Assembly (NCBI RefSeq): GCF_965118125.1
Contig: NZ_OZ221287.1
Coordinates: 2,914,001 to 2,978,000, forward strand
DNA: 64,000 nt
DNA from: Pararobbsia alpina_A
Lineage (GTDB): Bacteria > Pseudomonadota > Gammaproteobacteria > Burkholderiales > Burkholderiaceae
Direction: 5' to 3'
Below, one piece after another: positions 45,491-55,443 of this stretch. Every line of letters begins with the position of its first letter. The first letter of the stretch is position 1. The notes beneath the pieces were generated by a model. That model had not been told where the DNA came from, made no database searches, and saw nothing but the letters and a program-made list of their open reading frames with translations. The position numbers and the translations under genes are program-made.

Positions 45491-46483
45491 TCAGCCTTTG
45501 ACGCCACCGAGCGTGAGCCCGGCAATCAGGTGTTTCTGGACGATAAACGTCAAGATCAGCGCCGGCACGATGATGATGACGGCCATCGCGCACATGCCGG
45601 CCCAGTCGATCGTGAATTGCGCCGTGAAGTCCATCAGTCCGACCGGCAACGTCTTCGTATCGGTGCTGCGCGTGAGCTGCGACGCGAGTGCAAACTCGTT
45701 CCATGACGTCAGGAACGCGAAGATCCCGGCCGATGCGATGCCCGATTTCGCGAGCGGAAATTCGACCTGCCAGAACGCTTGCCAGCGCGTGCACCCGTCG
45801 ATCTCGGCCGCTTCGGCGAGTTCTTTGGGAATCTGCCGGAAAAAGCCGTCGATCAGCCAGATCGAAAACGGCACATTCATCGCGACGTAGACGAGGATCG
45901 TGCCAAACTTGGTGTCGATCAGGCCAAGCCACGACCAGAGGATGAACACGGGCAGCGACAGCGCGATGCCCGGCACGGCGCGCGACAGCATGAGCCCGAC
46001 GAACAGCGAGTTCTTGTAGCGGAACTTGTAGCGCGCAAACGCATAGCCGCCCGCAATGCCGATCAGGATCGCGATGACCGTGCTCGACACGGAGATGATC
46101 ACGGAGTTCGTAAAGTACGCACGCACCGGTATGGCCGCGACATCGCCATAGCCGAAGATATTGCGGAAATTGTCGAGCGTGTAGGTCGACGCCGAGAAGA
46201 TATTGTCGCGAGCCAGAATCGCGACGTTGGTGCGGAACGCGTTGAGCACGACCCACAGGCCCGGCAGCATGATCACGCACAAGGCGAAAAACACGCCGAC
46301 GCGCACGGCCCATCGCGTGAGCATCGCGCGAGGCAACCACGGCTCACGCCAGGTATCGGGTTCGTTATGGACTGTGCGTTGCGAGGACGTCATCGGTACC
46401 GTTCCGGAGATGCTGCTTGAAGCACTACGGGACCCCGAGCCACTCTGCGGTCCCTGACTGCGACGGGAGTTCGTATCGGTCAT
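45491..46483 (-). CDS. Sugar ABC transporter permease (MalG/UgpE type)
   Basis: Inner-membrane permease of 330 aa. About 50 residues of Ser/Gly-rich cytoplasmic leader precede six hydrophobic helices. The EAA motif reads ELAEAAEIDGCTRWQAFWQVEFPLAKSG. The start is 1 nt after the stop of the other permease gene (TGA-G-ATG). A later in-frame Met (MTSSQRT, residue 31) could be the true start, which would shorten the odd leader. Confidence 0.92.
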   Translation of the reverse strand: MTDTNSRRSQGPQSGSGSRSASSSISGTVPMTSSQRTVHNEPDTWREPWLPRAMLTRWAVRVGVFFALCVIMLPGLWVVLNAFRTNVAILARDNIFSASTYTLDNFRNIFGYGDVAAIPVRAYFTNSVIISVSSTVIAILIGIAGGYAFARYKFRYKNSLFVGLMLSRAVPGIALSLPVFILWSWLGLIDTKFGTILVYVAMNVPFSIWLIDGFFRQIPKELAEAAEIDGCTRWQAFWQVEFPLAKSGIASAGIFAFLTSWNEFALASQLTRSTDTKTLPVGLMDFTAQFTIDWAGMCAMAVIIIVPALILTFIVQKHLIAGLTLGGVKG

Positions 46484-46484
46484 C

Positions 46485-47387
46485 TCAGGCGTCCGCTTCG
46501 TTCAGGAATTGCCGCGCGGCCGTGAGCTTGCGGAAGAAGTACAGCGTGAAGGCGATCGATAGCAGCACCGCGATATACGACATCGCGTTCGCGTATCCCA
46601 TGCGCGCATCCTCGTACCCTGCTCTCGCCGACAGCGTCCAGATCAGTTCGGTCCGTCCCGCGGGTCCGCCATCAGTCATGATCTTCACGATGTCGAATGC
46701 GCGCCCGACGTCCAGCGAACGAATCGTCATGGCGATATACACGAACGGCATCAGGAACGGCAGCGTCACGTGACGGAAGGCCTGCCACGGTGTGCATCCA
46801 TCGACCTTCGCGGCCTCGATCGGATCCTGCGGCATTGCCATCAGGCCGGCGAGCAGCAGAATCGCGAACACCGACGTGGAATTCCAGATCTCGGCGACCG
46901 CGAGCGAGAAGAACGCGAGCCGGCCATCGACGAGCCAGGGAATCGCCTCGGTCACGCCGAACCAATGCTGCAGGATGTGGTTCACGATCCCGATGTTGTC
47001 GTTGAACATGAACTTGAACTGGAAGCCCACGAGCATCGGCGAGAACATCATCGGGAACATCACGATCGTGCGGATCAGGCGCTGCCCTCGCGTGACCTGA
47101 TTCACCAGCATGGCGATGCCGAGCCCGAACAGCATTTCGAGGTTCAGCACGACGGTCAGGAACGCGATCGTGCGCAACAGCGCGTACCAGAACTCGCTCG
47201 AGCCAAAGAGCCGGATGTAATTCTTGAACCCGATCACATTGAGGATCGAATCGGGGCGCGTGAGCCGGTAGCTCGTGAAGCTCGTATAGAACGAGAACAG
47301 CAGCGGCACCGCGACGACGATGAGAATCACGACGAACGCGGGCAGCAGCAACCGGAGCACCGGCGAAACCTTATGCGACACACTCAT
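46485..47387 (-). CDS. Sugar ABC transporter permease (MalF/UgpA type)
   Basis: Inner-membrane permease of 300 aa with six helices and the EAA motif DPIEAAKVDGCTPWQAFRHVTLPFLMP. It forms the channel with its neighbour. It is separated from the binding-protein gene by a 100-nt stretch with two hairpins. Confidence 0.93.
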   Translation of the reverse strand: MSVSHKVSPVLRLLLPAFVVILIVVAVPLLFSFYTSFTSYRLTRPDSILNVIGFKNYIRLFGSSEFWYALLRTIAFLTVVLNLEMLFGLGIAMLVNQVTRGQRLIRTIVMFPMMFSPMLVGFQFKFMFNDNIGIVNHILQHWFGVTEAIPWLVDGRLAFFSLAVAEIWNSTSVFAILLLAGLMAMPQDPIEAAKVDGCTPWQAFRHVTLPFLMPFVYIAMTIRSLDVGRAFDIVKIMTDGGPAGRTELIWTLSARAGYEDARMGYANAMSYIAVLLSIAFTLYFFRKLTAARQFLNEADA

Positions 47388-47408
47388 TCATTTGCTCTCG
47401 AAGACTAC

Positions 47409-47461
47409 GGCCCGGCACGGCGTGCGGGCCTTCGCTGCGGGACGCGCCGCCTGCGCGGCGC
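47409..47461. other. Two intercistronic hairpins after the binding-protein gene
   Basis: GGCCCGGCAC folds on GTGCGGGCC (47409-47430, one bulge) and GCGCCGC-CTGC-GCGGCGC (47444-47461) is perfect. Hairpins at this place in ABC operons often protect the upstream binding-protein mRNA or reduce read-through into the permeases. Confidence 0.55.
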
Positions 47462-47487
47462 GCCACTTTCGCACTTTCGCCCTGTGC

Positions 47488-48816
47488 TTACTTGTAGTAC
47501 CCGGCGTCATCCATCATCGCTTCGACCTGTTTCGCCGCATCATCCAGTGCTTGCTGCGAGGTCTTGTCGCCGACGATGGCCTTCTGCAACTGCGGCCAGA
47601 TCAGATTCGATGCCTGGATCCACTCGGGAATCAGCGGCGGCGTGAACGATTCGTCGCGCATGGCCTTCGAGAACGTCGTGAAGATATCGGCCATATACGT
47701 GTCGTTCTTCGCCTTGAATTCGGCGAGCGCGGCCTGTTGCGCATCGAGGCGCGTCGGAATCAGGCCGCGGCGTGCCTCCAGCATCTGCGCGTCGTAGCTC
47801 GTCAGGAACTCGATAAAGTCGGCGGCCGCCTTCGGGTTGTCGCACGTCTGCGTGATCGAGAACGAGTGCGAGCCCGACCAGCCCGTGCGAATGCCCGCCG
47901 AACCCTTGGGCGCCGGCGCGATGCCGACTTCGCCGGCGATCTTGCTGCTCTTCGGATCGTTGAAGAACGCTGCCCAGCCGCTCCAGTCGAGATCGAACGC
48001 GACCGTGCCACTCGCAAAGCCATTGCCGAGATCGTCCCACACGTAGTTCGGCGAGCCCTTGGGCACCGCACCCGACTTGTAGAGATCGACGAACCAGTTC
48101 AGCGACTTCACGCCGGCCGGCGAATTGAAGGTCGGCTTCCAGTTCTTGTCGAACAGCTGACCGCCATTGGCACGCAGCATTTCATAGAAGCGGCCCGTGA
48201 TGGCCTCGTCCTTGCCGGCGAACTGCGTGCCGTAGACCGACGGCGGCTTCGCGAAGAATTTGGCCTGCTGATCGGCCTCATCCCACGTCGTCGGCGGCGC
48301 GAGGTCCTTGCCGAACTTCGCCTTGTATGCCGACTTGTTGCCCGCGTCGTCATAGAACTTCTTGTTGTAGTAGAGCTCGCTGATATCCGAGTGACGCGGC
48401 AGCTGCACGAGTTTGCCGCCGACGGTCGCCTGCTCGATCACGCGCGGGCTGAACTTCCCAATGTAGTCGGCCGGCACGAGACCCTTGAGATCGCGGAACA
48501 AGCCCGGATATTGCGGTGCGAAGCTCGTATGGTTCGAGCCCACGCAATAGTCGATCTTGCGCGCCGCGATGTCCTGCTTGTATTCCTTGTCGAGGTCGAA
48601 GTAGTTCTTGCGCGAGATGATGTCGACCTTCGCGCCGGTCTTCTTTTCCCATTCGGGAATGATCGTATAGAGCGGCTCGTACTGCGCGCCGCCGATCAGC
48701 TTCACGCGCAGCGTGTAGCCGTCGTAAGGGCCGGCAAACGCGGGCGTCGACGGTGCAAGCAGCACGCCGACGAGTGCCGATGACAGGACCACTGCCGGGA
48801 TAAAACGGGCTTTCAT
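47488..48816 (-). CDS. Periplasmic sugar-binding protein of the ABC transporter
   Basis: Family 1 extracellular solute-binding protein, 442 aa, with signal peptide MKARFIPAVVLSSALVGVLLAPSTPAFAG. The mature protein shows the usual IIPEWEKKTGAKVDI opening. AGGAG is 7 nt before the ATG. It lies between the ATPase gene and the permeases. The sugar is unknown. Confidence 0.93.
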   Translation of the reverse strand: MKARFIPAVVLSSALVGVLLAPSTPAFAGPYDGYTLRVKLIGGAQYEPLYTIIPEWEKKTGAKVDIISRKNYFDLDKEYKQDIAARKIDYCVGSNHTSFAPQYPGLFRDLKGLVPADYIGKFSPRVIEQATVGGKLVQLPRHSDISELYYNKKFYDDAGNKSAYKAKFGKDLAPPTTWDEADQQAKFFAKPPSVYGTQFAGKDEAITGRFYEMLRANGGQLFDKNWKPTFNSPAGVKSLNWFVDLYKSGAVPKGSPNYVWDDLGNGFASGTVAFDLDWSGWAAFFNDPKSSKIAGEVGIAPAPKGSAGIRTGWSGSHSFSITQTCDNPKAAADFIEFLTSYDAQMLEARRGLIPTRLDAQQAALAEFKAKNDTYMADIFTTFSKAMRDESFTPPLIPEWIQASNLIWPQLQKAIVGDKTSQQALDDAAKQVEAMMDDAGYYK

Positions 48817-48905
48817 GATGCGTCTCCTGAAAATGCGTTCGTTGTAGTCGTTCGTTGTGTGTGCGTCCGTGATACAGATGACTCGCGCAGCAATCAGTGC
48901 AGCAG

Positions 48906-49991
<1,086 letters not shown>

Positions 49992-50105
49992 CTGAAGCCC
50001 CTGAAAGCCTGCCCCGATGCGCCGTATCCGGTTCACCGGTGAACAAACGAATGTGTGACGACTTGCAAAAACCCGTGAAGCGAGAGATATACTTCGGTCA
50101 AAGGT

Positions 50106-50124
50106 CCAGTGGTCTGACCATTGG
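50106..50124. promoter_or_regulatory. FadR/GntR-type operator between the sugar ABC operon and its regulator
   Basis: The core TGGTC-T-GACCA (50110-50120) is a perfect palindrome, extended by CCA and TGG on the outside. It has the TGGTC-N-GACCA form known for FadR-subfamily regulators, and is 115 nt upstream of the ATPase start. The rest of the 345-nt gap holds no gene. Confidence 0.65.
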
Positions 50125-50336
50125 CCGAAAGATAGATTTGGGAGAGTCCCGTTGTCAAGCAATTCACTACCGGGTTTACCTTGAGCCGCAACGCATTCGA
50201 TATCGACGAGCCCCCAAAAAGCCCGTCCACGCGCAGGCGTGCCGTCTCACGCGCCAATACCGTAAACTCGCGTGTTGACATGCGTGCGCCCGACGACACG
50301 GCGACGCATGTCGGCAATCCGACAAGAGAGACAAAG

Positions 50337-51122
50337 ATGGTTCAAGCGCTTCCGCAAATCGAGTCGCGCAGGCTGTATCGGCAGATCGCCGAACTGATCA
50401 GCGGATATATCGACAGCGGCCACTATCCGCCAGGCACCCTGCTGCCCGCCGAACGCGAACTCGCCCAACAACTTGGCGTGAGCCGCGCGTCGGTGCGCGA
50501 AGCGTTGATCGCGCTCGAGGTCGAAGGCCGGGTGTCGGTCAAGGTCGGCAATGGCGTGACCGTGCTGGATGCGCCGCGCGTGGACGTGGACTCCGCGAGC
50601 GATTCCCCTGAACCGCCCCGCGCGTATTGGGCCGATGTAGGTCCGCTCGAATTGCTCGATGCACGCATCCTGGTGGAATCCGAGAACGCGGCGCTCGCCG
50701 CGCGTCATGCGACCGCAGCCGATATCGAGGAACTCGAGTCGCATCTCACGGCACTCGCCGTCGAGCACCGCGAGCTTCACCACGATCAACCCGCGGACCG
50801 GCGCTTTCACCTCAAGATCGCGGAAATGACCGGCAACCAGGCGATGGTCCACATGGTCGCCACGCTGCTCGATCAGCGCGACAGCCCCATGTTCGCGCGC
50901 TTTGAAGATCACTTCGTCACGCCACGACTGTTCGAGGACATCAACCAGAACCACAAGCGGATCCTCGATGCGATCCGCGACGGCGACAGCACAGCGGCGC
51001 GCGCCGCGATGAAGCGCCATCTGCGCGCACTCAAGCAGGAATTCACGCGCGCGCTGTCGAGTTTTTCCGAAGAACCGAGCCACGACGGCGCAACGCTCGC
51101 CATCGACGATTCGGAGGATTGA
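50337..51122 (+). CDS. FadR-subfamily GntR regulator
   Basis: Transcription factor of 261 aa with an N-terminal winged helix (LYRQIAELISGYIDSGHYPPGTLLPAERELAQQLGVSRASVREALIALEVEGRV) and a C-terminal FCD ligand-binding domain with its conserved acidic/His metal-site residues (DRRFHLKIAEMTGN, HKRILDAIRDGD). It is divergent from the sugar ABC operon and is its likely repressor, with the pathway intermediate as inducer. Start ATG 50337 has an AGAGAG site; the frame is open further upstream without family match. Confidence 0.9.
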   Translation: MVQALPQIESRRLYRQIAELISGYIDSGHYPPGTLLPAERELAQQLGVSRASVREALIALEVEGRVSVKVGNGVTVLDAPRVDVDSASDSPEPPRAYWADVGPLELLDARILVESENAALAARHATAADIEELESHLTALAVEHRELHHDQPADRRFHLKIAEMTGNQAMVHMVATLLDQRDSPMFARFEDHFVTPRLFEDINQNHKRILDAIRDGDSTAARAAMKRHLRALKQEFTRALSSFSEEPSHDGATLAIDDSED

Positions 51123-51221
51123 GGCACGACGTCGATACGCGAAGAAGGCGGGCCAAATGCGTAAATGGCACCGGGCGCTCCCCGGCCTAGGGGAAGCCCC
51201 AGTCACGCGTGTTTTTCATGT

Positions 51222-51251
51222 ACAAAATCAAGTTTCTCAGATAAATTTTGT
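51222..51251. promoter_or_regulatory. Inverted repeat at the IclR gene start
   Basis: ACAAAAT (51222-51228) and ATTTTGT (51245-51251) flank 16 nt, ending 2 nt before the ATG at 51254. Such a place would suit autoregulation of the IclR gene. Confidence 0.4.
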
Positions 51252-51253
51252 CC

Positions 51254-52108
51254 ATGAGCAAACGCCCCAGCCCTCCTCCGCCTGCCGTCGAAGAGACTGA
51301 CGACGACCGGCCCAAGTACAGCGTGCCCGCGCTCGAGAAAGGGCTCGACATTCTCGAGTTGCTCGCGACGCAGAGCACGGGTCTCACGCAGTCGGCGATC
51401 GCAACGTCGCTCGATCGCTCGACCAACGAGATCTTCCGCATGCTCAATTGCCTCGAGCGTCGAGGCTGGATCGTGCGCAAGCGTCCGGACGAGACGTATG
51501 CGCTCTCGCTCAAGCTATTTCACCTGGCCAACCATCATCCGCCGGCTCGGCGCCTGCTCGACGTCGCGATCCCGCATATGCGGCAGATGTCGCTGTCGAT
51601 CCAGCAATCGTGCCACCTCGGCGTGTATAGCGAAGGCGCGCTGCTGGTCATCGCGCAGGTCGAGAGCCCGATTCCCGTCGGCCTTTCCGTGCGCCAGGGC
51701 GTGCGCTTTCCGCTGATCGAAACGTCGTCGGGCCGTGTGCTGCTCGCGTTTCAGCGGCCCGAAATTCAGGCGCAGTGGCTGCGCGAAGCCGGTGCCCCGC
51801 AACCCGGCACCATCGCCTACAGCAAGCTGATGCAGCGCCTGCTGCACTGCCGTCATGAAGCATTCGAGACCGTGTCGGACGAGACGCTCGATGGCGTGAC
51901 CGATATCTGCTTCCCGGTGTTCGATGCGGCGGGCGACGCGTGTGCAGCGCTGGCGGTGCCTTATCTCGCCGCCCACAAAACCGAAGTGACGCTGGCCGAT
52001 GTCTGCGAACAGGTTGCCCTCCATGCGGCAGCCATCACCGAGGCCATCGGCGGCTTCAGCCCGGCCCTTCCCGAACTCGCGTCCGATTCGCGCACGCCAG
52101 GACCCTGA
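51254..52108 (+). CDS. IclR-family regulator
   Basis: Transcription factor of 284 aa from ATG 51254 (a TTG two codons earlier is also open). A winged helix (VPALEKGLDILELLATQSTGLTQSAIATSLDRSTNEIFRMLNCLERRGWIVRK) is followed by the IclR effector domain (LLVIAQVESPIPVGLSVRQGVRFPLIETSSGRVLLAF). Just 1 nt separates its stop from the MaoC gene, so regulator and enzyme are co-translated. It may also control the opposing Gfo/Idh operon, whose upstream region contains an IclR-like palindrome. Confidence 0.92.
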   Translation: MSKRPSPPPPAVEETDDDRPKYSVPALEKGLDILELLATQSTGLTQSAIATSLDRSTNEIFRMLNCLERRGWIVRKRPDETYALSLKLFHLANHHPPARRLLDVAIPHMRQMSLSIQQSCHLGVYSEGALLVIAQVESPIPVGLSVRQGVRFPLIETSSGRVLLAFQRPEIQAQWLREAGAPQPGTIAYSKLMQRLLHCRHEAFETVSDETLDGVTDICFPVFDAAGDACAALAVPYLAAHKTEVTLADVCEQVALHAAAITEAIGGFSPALPELASDSRTPGP

Positions 52109-52109
52109 C

Positions 52110-52565
52110 ATGCCCTCGATCTACTACGAAGACTACGTGGACGGCGACGTTCGCGAGACCTATGGCCGCACGATCACCGAGACCGATTTCGTCGTGCACG
52201 CCGGACATACGGGCGACTTCTTTCCGCACCATATGGACGCCGAGTTCGCCAAGACGTTGCCCGGCGGCCAACGTATCGCCCACGGCACGATGGTGTTTTC
52301 GATCGGTGTCGGCTTGACCGCCACGCTGATCAACCCGGTCGCATTCAGCTATGGCTACGACGGGCTGCGCTTTATCAAGCCCGTGCATATCGGCGATACG
52401 ATCCGTACACGCGTGACCATTTCGGCCCGCACACCGGACAAGCGCCCGGGCTTTGGCCGCGTGACCGAACACTGCGAGATCCTCAATCAGCGCGACGAGA
52501 TCGTCCTCGTCTGCGATCACATCCTGCTCGTGGAGAAGCGCAAGGAAGCCCTCGCGAGCGCGTAA
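52110..52565 (+). CDS. MaoC-family (R)-hydratase 1, with intact catalytic residues
   Basis: Hot-dog-fold protein of 151 aa. The hydratase motif is HTGDFFPHH (33-41) with Asp36 and His41 at the positions of the catalytic pair of MaoC/PhaJ hydratases. It should add or remove water at a CoA thioester. It is closely similar to the product of 53585-54124, sharing FSYGYD-LRFIKPV-IGDTI. Start ATG 52110 is 1 nt after the IclR stop, with AGGA ahead of it. Confidence 0.88.
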   Translation: MPSIYYEDYVDGDVRETYGRTITETDFVVHAGHTGDFFPHHMDAEFAKTLPGGQRIAHGTMVFSIGVGLTATLINPVAFSYGYDGLRFIKPVHIGDTIRTRVTISARTPDKRPGFGRVTEHCEILNQRDEIVLVCDHILLVEKRKEALASA

Positions 52566-52658
52566 GTGCATAGCGTGCCTGCATGGGGTGCAGGCGCGCC
52601 GGCAGGGAGGCTTCAACAAGCGGTCGAGCCTCCCGCTCTGCATCCCTTCGCTAACCGC

Positions 52659-53522
52659 TCAGGCAGCGTGCCCCACGTTGACTCGATACAGGCGTTGCGC
52701 GTTCTTGCTGAGCAGCGCTGCCTGCTCATCGGCGCTACATCCTTCAAGCAGCGCACGCGTCGCTTCGATCCAGCGGCCGATATCCCCGCCAAGACGGCAC
52801 ACGGGCCAATCGCTGCCCCAGACGACACGGTCCCAGCCAAAGCATTCGATCACATGCTCGAAATACGGACGCAACGTATCGACCGTCCAGTTCGGCCCCG
52901 CATACGCCACGATGCCTGAGATCTTGCAGTTCACATTGGGCAGTGCGGCAACGGCGCGCATGTCCTGACGCCAGCTTTCCAGTGCCCCGCCCGCGATATC
53001 CGGCACACCGCAGTGATCGAGGATAAAAGTCAGATCGGGGCATTGCCTGACGAGCGGCACAGCGACGGGCGCAAGCTGGCACGCCAGCACGCACAGGTCG
53101 AACGAATAGCCACCGGACGCGAGCCGGTTCAGATTCTCGGCGAACGGACTCGAAGCCGATAGCGTATCGGGCGATTGATGCAGGATACGGCGCAACCCTT
53201 TAACAAAGGGACGCGCTGCAAGACCGTCGACAAACGATGCAAACTCCTTGACCGTTTGCTCGGGCCGGCAAGCTGCGATCATGCCTTCAACGAACGTATC
53301 GTCACGCGCGACGAGTTCCCCGACCAGATCGATTTCCGCCTCGATATCGCGCTCGTCCACATCGACCTCCATCATGAGCGCAGAGACGACCCCAAGCGGC
53401 CGGACCAGCGCCTCATACATCTCGATGGACGATTCCCCCTGGAGCGCAGGTGCACTCGACACCCACGGGTAGCGAATTCTGTCCGGGTAGAGCAAATGCA
53501 AATGCGTATCGACGATATTCAT
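52659..53522 (-). CDS. Amidohydrolase-2 family hydrolase, possible sugar lactonase
   Basis: TIM-barrel metal-dependent hydrolase of 287 aa. The N-terminal DTHLHL (5-10) gives the first metal pair; LDHCGVPD and GSDWPVCRL near the end supply further active-site His and Asp. Relatives include lactonases for L-fucono- and L-rhamnonolactone and 2-pyrone-4,6-dicarboxylate hydrolase. Start ATG 53522 (MNIVDTHLHLLYPDRIRYPWV) is chosen; the open extension to 53663 runs through the 9-nt repeat array as Val/Phe-rich nonsense. It lies 62 nt after the second MaoC gene, on the same strand. Confidence 0.88.
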   Translation of the reverse strand: MNIVDTHLHLLYPDRIRYPWVSSAPALQGESSIEMYEALVRPLGVVSALMMEVDVDERDIEAEIDLVGELVARDDTFVEGMIAACRPEQTVKEFASFVDGLAARPFVKGLRRILHQSPDTLSASSPFAENLNRLASGGYSFDLCVLACQLAPVAVPLVRQCPDLTFILDHCGVPDIAGGALESWRQDMRAVAALPNVNCKISGIVAYAGPNWTVDTLRPYFEHVIECFGWDRVVWGSDWPVCRLGGDIGRWIEATRALLEGCSADEQAALLSKNAQRLYRVNVGHAA

Positions 53523-53555
53523 GCGTAGGTCCCGATTGAGCTGGAAGTCGAACCC

Positions 53556-53612
53556 GATGAAGACGATGAAGACGATGAAGAAAACTACGAAGACGACGAA
53601 GACGACGACGAC
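53556..53612. repeat. 9-nt repeat array crossing the stop codon of the second MaoC gene
   Basis: Units GATGAAGAC (three copies, the last with one change), then TACGAAGAC, GACGAAGAC, GACGACGAC. On the minus strand the array encodes the poly-Ser C-terminus. The stop codon (53585-53587) lies inside the array, which continues beyond it toward the amidohydrolase gene. Confidence 0.85.
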
Positions 53613-54124
53613 GACAACGCAGTGGCCGCGTCTCTGTATTTGACCGTCTGTAAATGCTCGCAATACAACACGAGTTCGCCGTCGTTCTTGAATACTTCAT
53701 AGGCCGCGCGATACAGACCCATATCCGGATATTTAGGCTGTTTTTCCAGATCGGTCTTGATCGTGTAAATCGTGTCGCCAATAAATACCGGCTTGATAAA
53801 TCGCAACTTGTCGTACCCATAAGAAAAGGCATTGACGCAGTTGGTGGCCACGAGCCCGAGCCCCGCGCTGAATACGAAGGCCCCTGCAACCAGACGCCGG
53901 CCGAACACCCCCTCGTCGCGCGCAAAGATCTCATCAGCGACGTACGGATGCATATCGAGCACGAGCGCGTTGAACTGCATGCTCTCGCCTTCCGAAATCG
54001 TGCGCCGCAACGACCGGATACGATGACCCGGCACGATGTCCTCGTAGAACCAGTTTTCCGCGTTCCAGACGGGGATGGTCGTGTGCGTCGACGGATCGGG
54101 GTTCGGATTCAGCGCCACGCTCAC
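53585..54124 (-). CDS. MaoC-like protein 2, catalytic His replaced
   Basis: Hot-dog-fold protein of 179 aa. Aligned with the neighbour at 52110, Asp57 (VLDMHPYV) keeps the position of the catalytic Asp, but the position of the catalytic His is Val62. The protein may therefore be a non-catalytic partner of a heteromeric hydratase or use other residues. The start is a GTG at 54124 overlapping the CoA-transferase stop as GTGA. The C-terminus is a run of nine serines encoded by a 9-nt repeat array. Confidence 0.87.
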   Translation of the reverse strand: MSVALNPNPDPSTHTTIPVWNAENWFYEDIVPGHRIRSLRRTISEGESMQFNALVLDMHPYVADEIFARDEGVFGRRLVAGAFVFSAGLGLVATNCVNAFSYGYDKLRFIKPVFIGDTIYTIKTDLEKQPKYPDMGLYRAAYEVFKNDGELVLYCEHLQTVKYRDAATALSSSSSSSSS

Positions 54125-55443
54125 GCCTCCTGCCCGCTCTTACCCAGCGAGAATTCCGCGTCGATCAGCGCATTGTGTTCGCCGATCTTCGGGGAGCCGC
54201 GCCGCGATTTGAGCACCTTGCCGTCGATGCGAAGCGGGCAACGCGTCGTCACCATGGCCGCGCCGTTATCGCGCACGACATCCTGCAGGAAATCGAGCAC
54301 CTTGAAGCCGTCGTGCTCGAGCAGCTCGTTCCAGTTCATTACCGGGGCACACCAATAGTCGGCAGGTTCGAGCTTGTCGAGCCAGTGCTGCGTCGTACCC
54401 GTTGCAATATGGTCAACCAGCACCTGCTTGATTTCGTCACGCCGGTCGAACCAGCTCTTCGCATCCGAAAACGCCGCAAGCGCCTCGCACTCGAGCAATT
54501 GGCCCAGGCGCGTCACCGACCCCATTGCGAGTGCGAGATAGCCGTCCTGCGTGCGATAGATGCCGTACGGCGCGCCAAGATACGCGTGGGCGTTGTTGAC
54601 CGTGCTGCGCGACGGGTTTTGATGACCATCGTTGAGAAAGGTCGACAACACCTCGAACTGGAAATCGAGCGTCGATTCGAGCAGGCTCGCTTCGACAAGG
54701 CCGCCTTTACCCGTGATGCCGCGCCGGATCAGCGCCGCGAGCAGGCCCTGAACGAGATGCGCACCGGCCAGCATATCGGCGACGGCGAGGCCAAAAGGAA
54801 CCGGCCCTTGCGACGCATCGCCATTGAGCCAGACGAGGCCTGAGCGGCTTTGCACGAGCAGATCCTGGCCCGGCAGACCGACCCAGGGGCCCTGCGTGCC
54901 GTAGCCCGTGATGATGCCGTAGACGATGCGCGGATTGATCTCACGCACGCGTTCGTAGTCGAGGCCGATGCTTTCCATCACGCCCGGCCGGAAGTTCTGG
55001 ATCAGCACGTCCGCCCGTGCGATCAGCTGACGCACCTTCTCGAGGTCGGCCGGTTGCTTGAGATCGGCTGAGTAACTGCGCTTGTTGCGGTTGATCGTAT
55101 GGAACAGCGTGCTGTCGCCATCGAGTTCGAGGTTCGAGATGTAGAGATGGCGACACAGATCGCCCTGCCCTGGGCGCTCGATCTTGATCACATCGGCGCC
55201 GAGGTCCGCAAGTCGCAATCCGGCTGACGGCCCCGACAGGAACTGGCTCATGTCGACGACGAGGAGTCCGGCAAGCGGCAGATCGACGTCACCCTCCGAT
55301 TGAAGCGATGGGTCGAGCGCACGCGCCGAACCCGATGCGGTTTTCGAACCGGCGTGCGTGGCACGGCTCGACGTCGAAAGCGGCGCGCTGTCGAATCCGC
55401 CCGAGGGCGTCGTCACCGGGGTCTTGATTCCAGTGGTCGTCAT
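54121..55443 (-). CDS. CaiB/BaiF class III CoA-transferase
   Basis: Transfers CoA between carboxylic acids; 440 aa. Family features are GLRLADLGADVIKIERPGQGDLCR (75-98), NRNKRSYSADLK, and the acceptor aspartate Asp194 in LPGQDLLVQSRSG. The first 50 residues are a low-complexity Ser/Thr/Ala extension that most relatives lack. ATG 55443 overlaps the preceding gene as ATGA, which fixes the start. Part of the series Gfo/Idh-SBP-CaiB-MaoC2. The acid is unknown; mesaconate- or hydroxyacid-type substrates are possible only by family analogy. Confidence 0.9.
   Translation of the reverse strand: MTTTGIKTPVTTPSGGFDSAPLSTSSRATHAGSKTASGSARALDPSLQSEGDVDLPLAGLLVVDMSQFLSGPSAGLRLADLGADVIKIERPGQGDLCRHLYISNLELDGDSTLFHTINRNKRSYSADLKQPADLEKVRQLIARADVLIQNFRPGVMESIGLDYERVREINPRIVYGIITGYGTQGPWVGLPGQDLLVQSRSGLVWLNGDASQGPVPFGLAVADMLAGAHLVQGLLAALIRRGITGKGGLVEASLLESTLDFQFEVLSTFLNDGHQNPSRSTVNNAHAYLGAPYGIYRTQDGYLALAMGSVTRLGQLLECEALAAFSDAKSWFDRRDEIKQVLVDHIATGTTQHWLDKLEPADYWCAPVMNWNELLEHDGFKVLDFLQDVVRDNGAAMVTTRCPLRIDGKVLKSRRGSPKIGEHNALIDAEFSLGKSGQEA

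Noticed and set aside
47320..48783. 487-codon plus-strand open frame opposite the sugar-binding protein
   Set aside because: Arg/Leu/Val-rich shadow without motifs.
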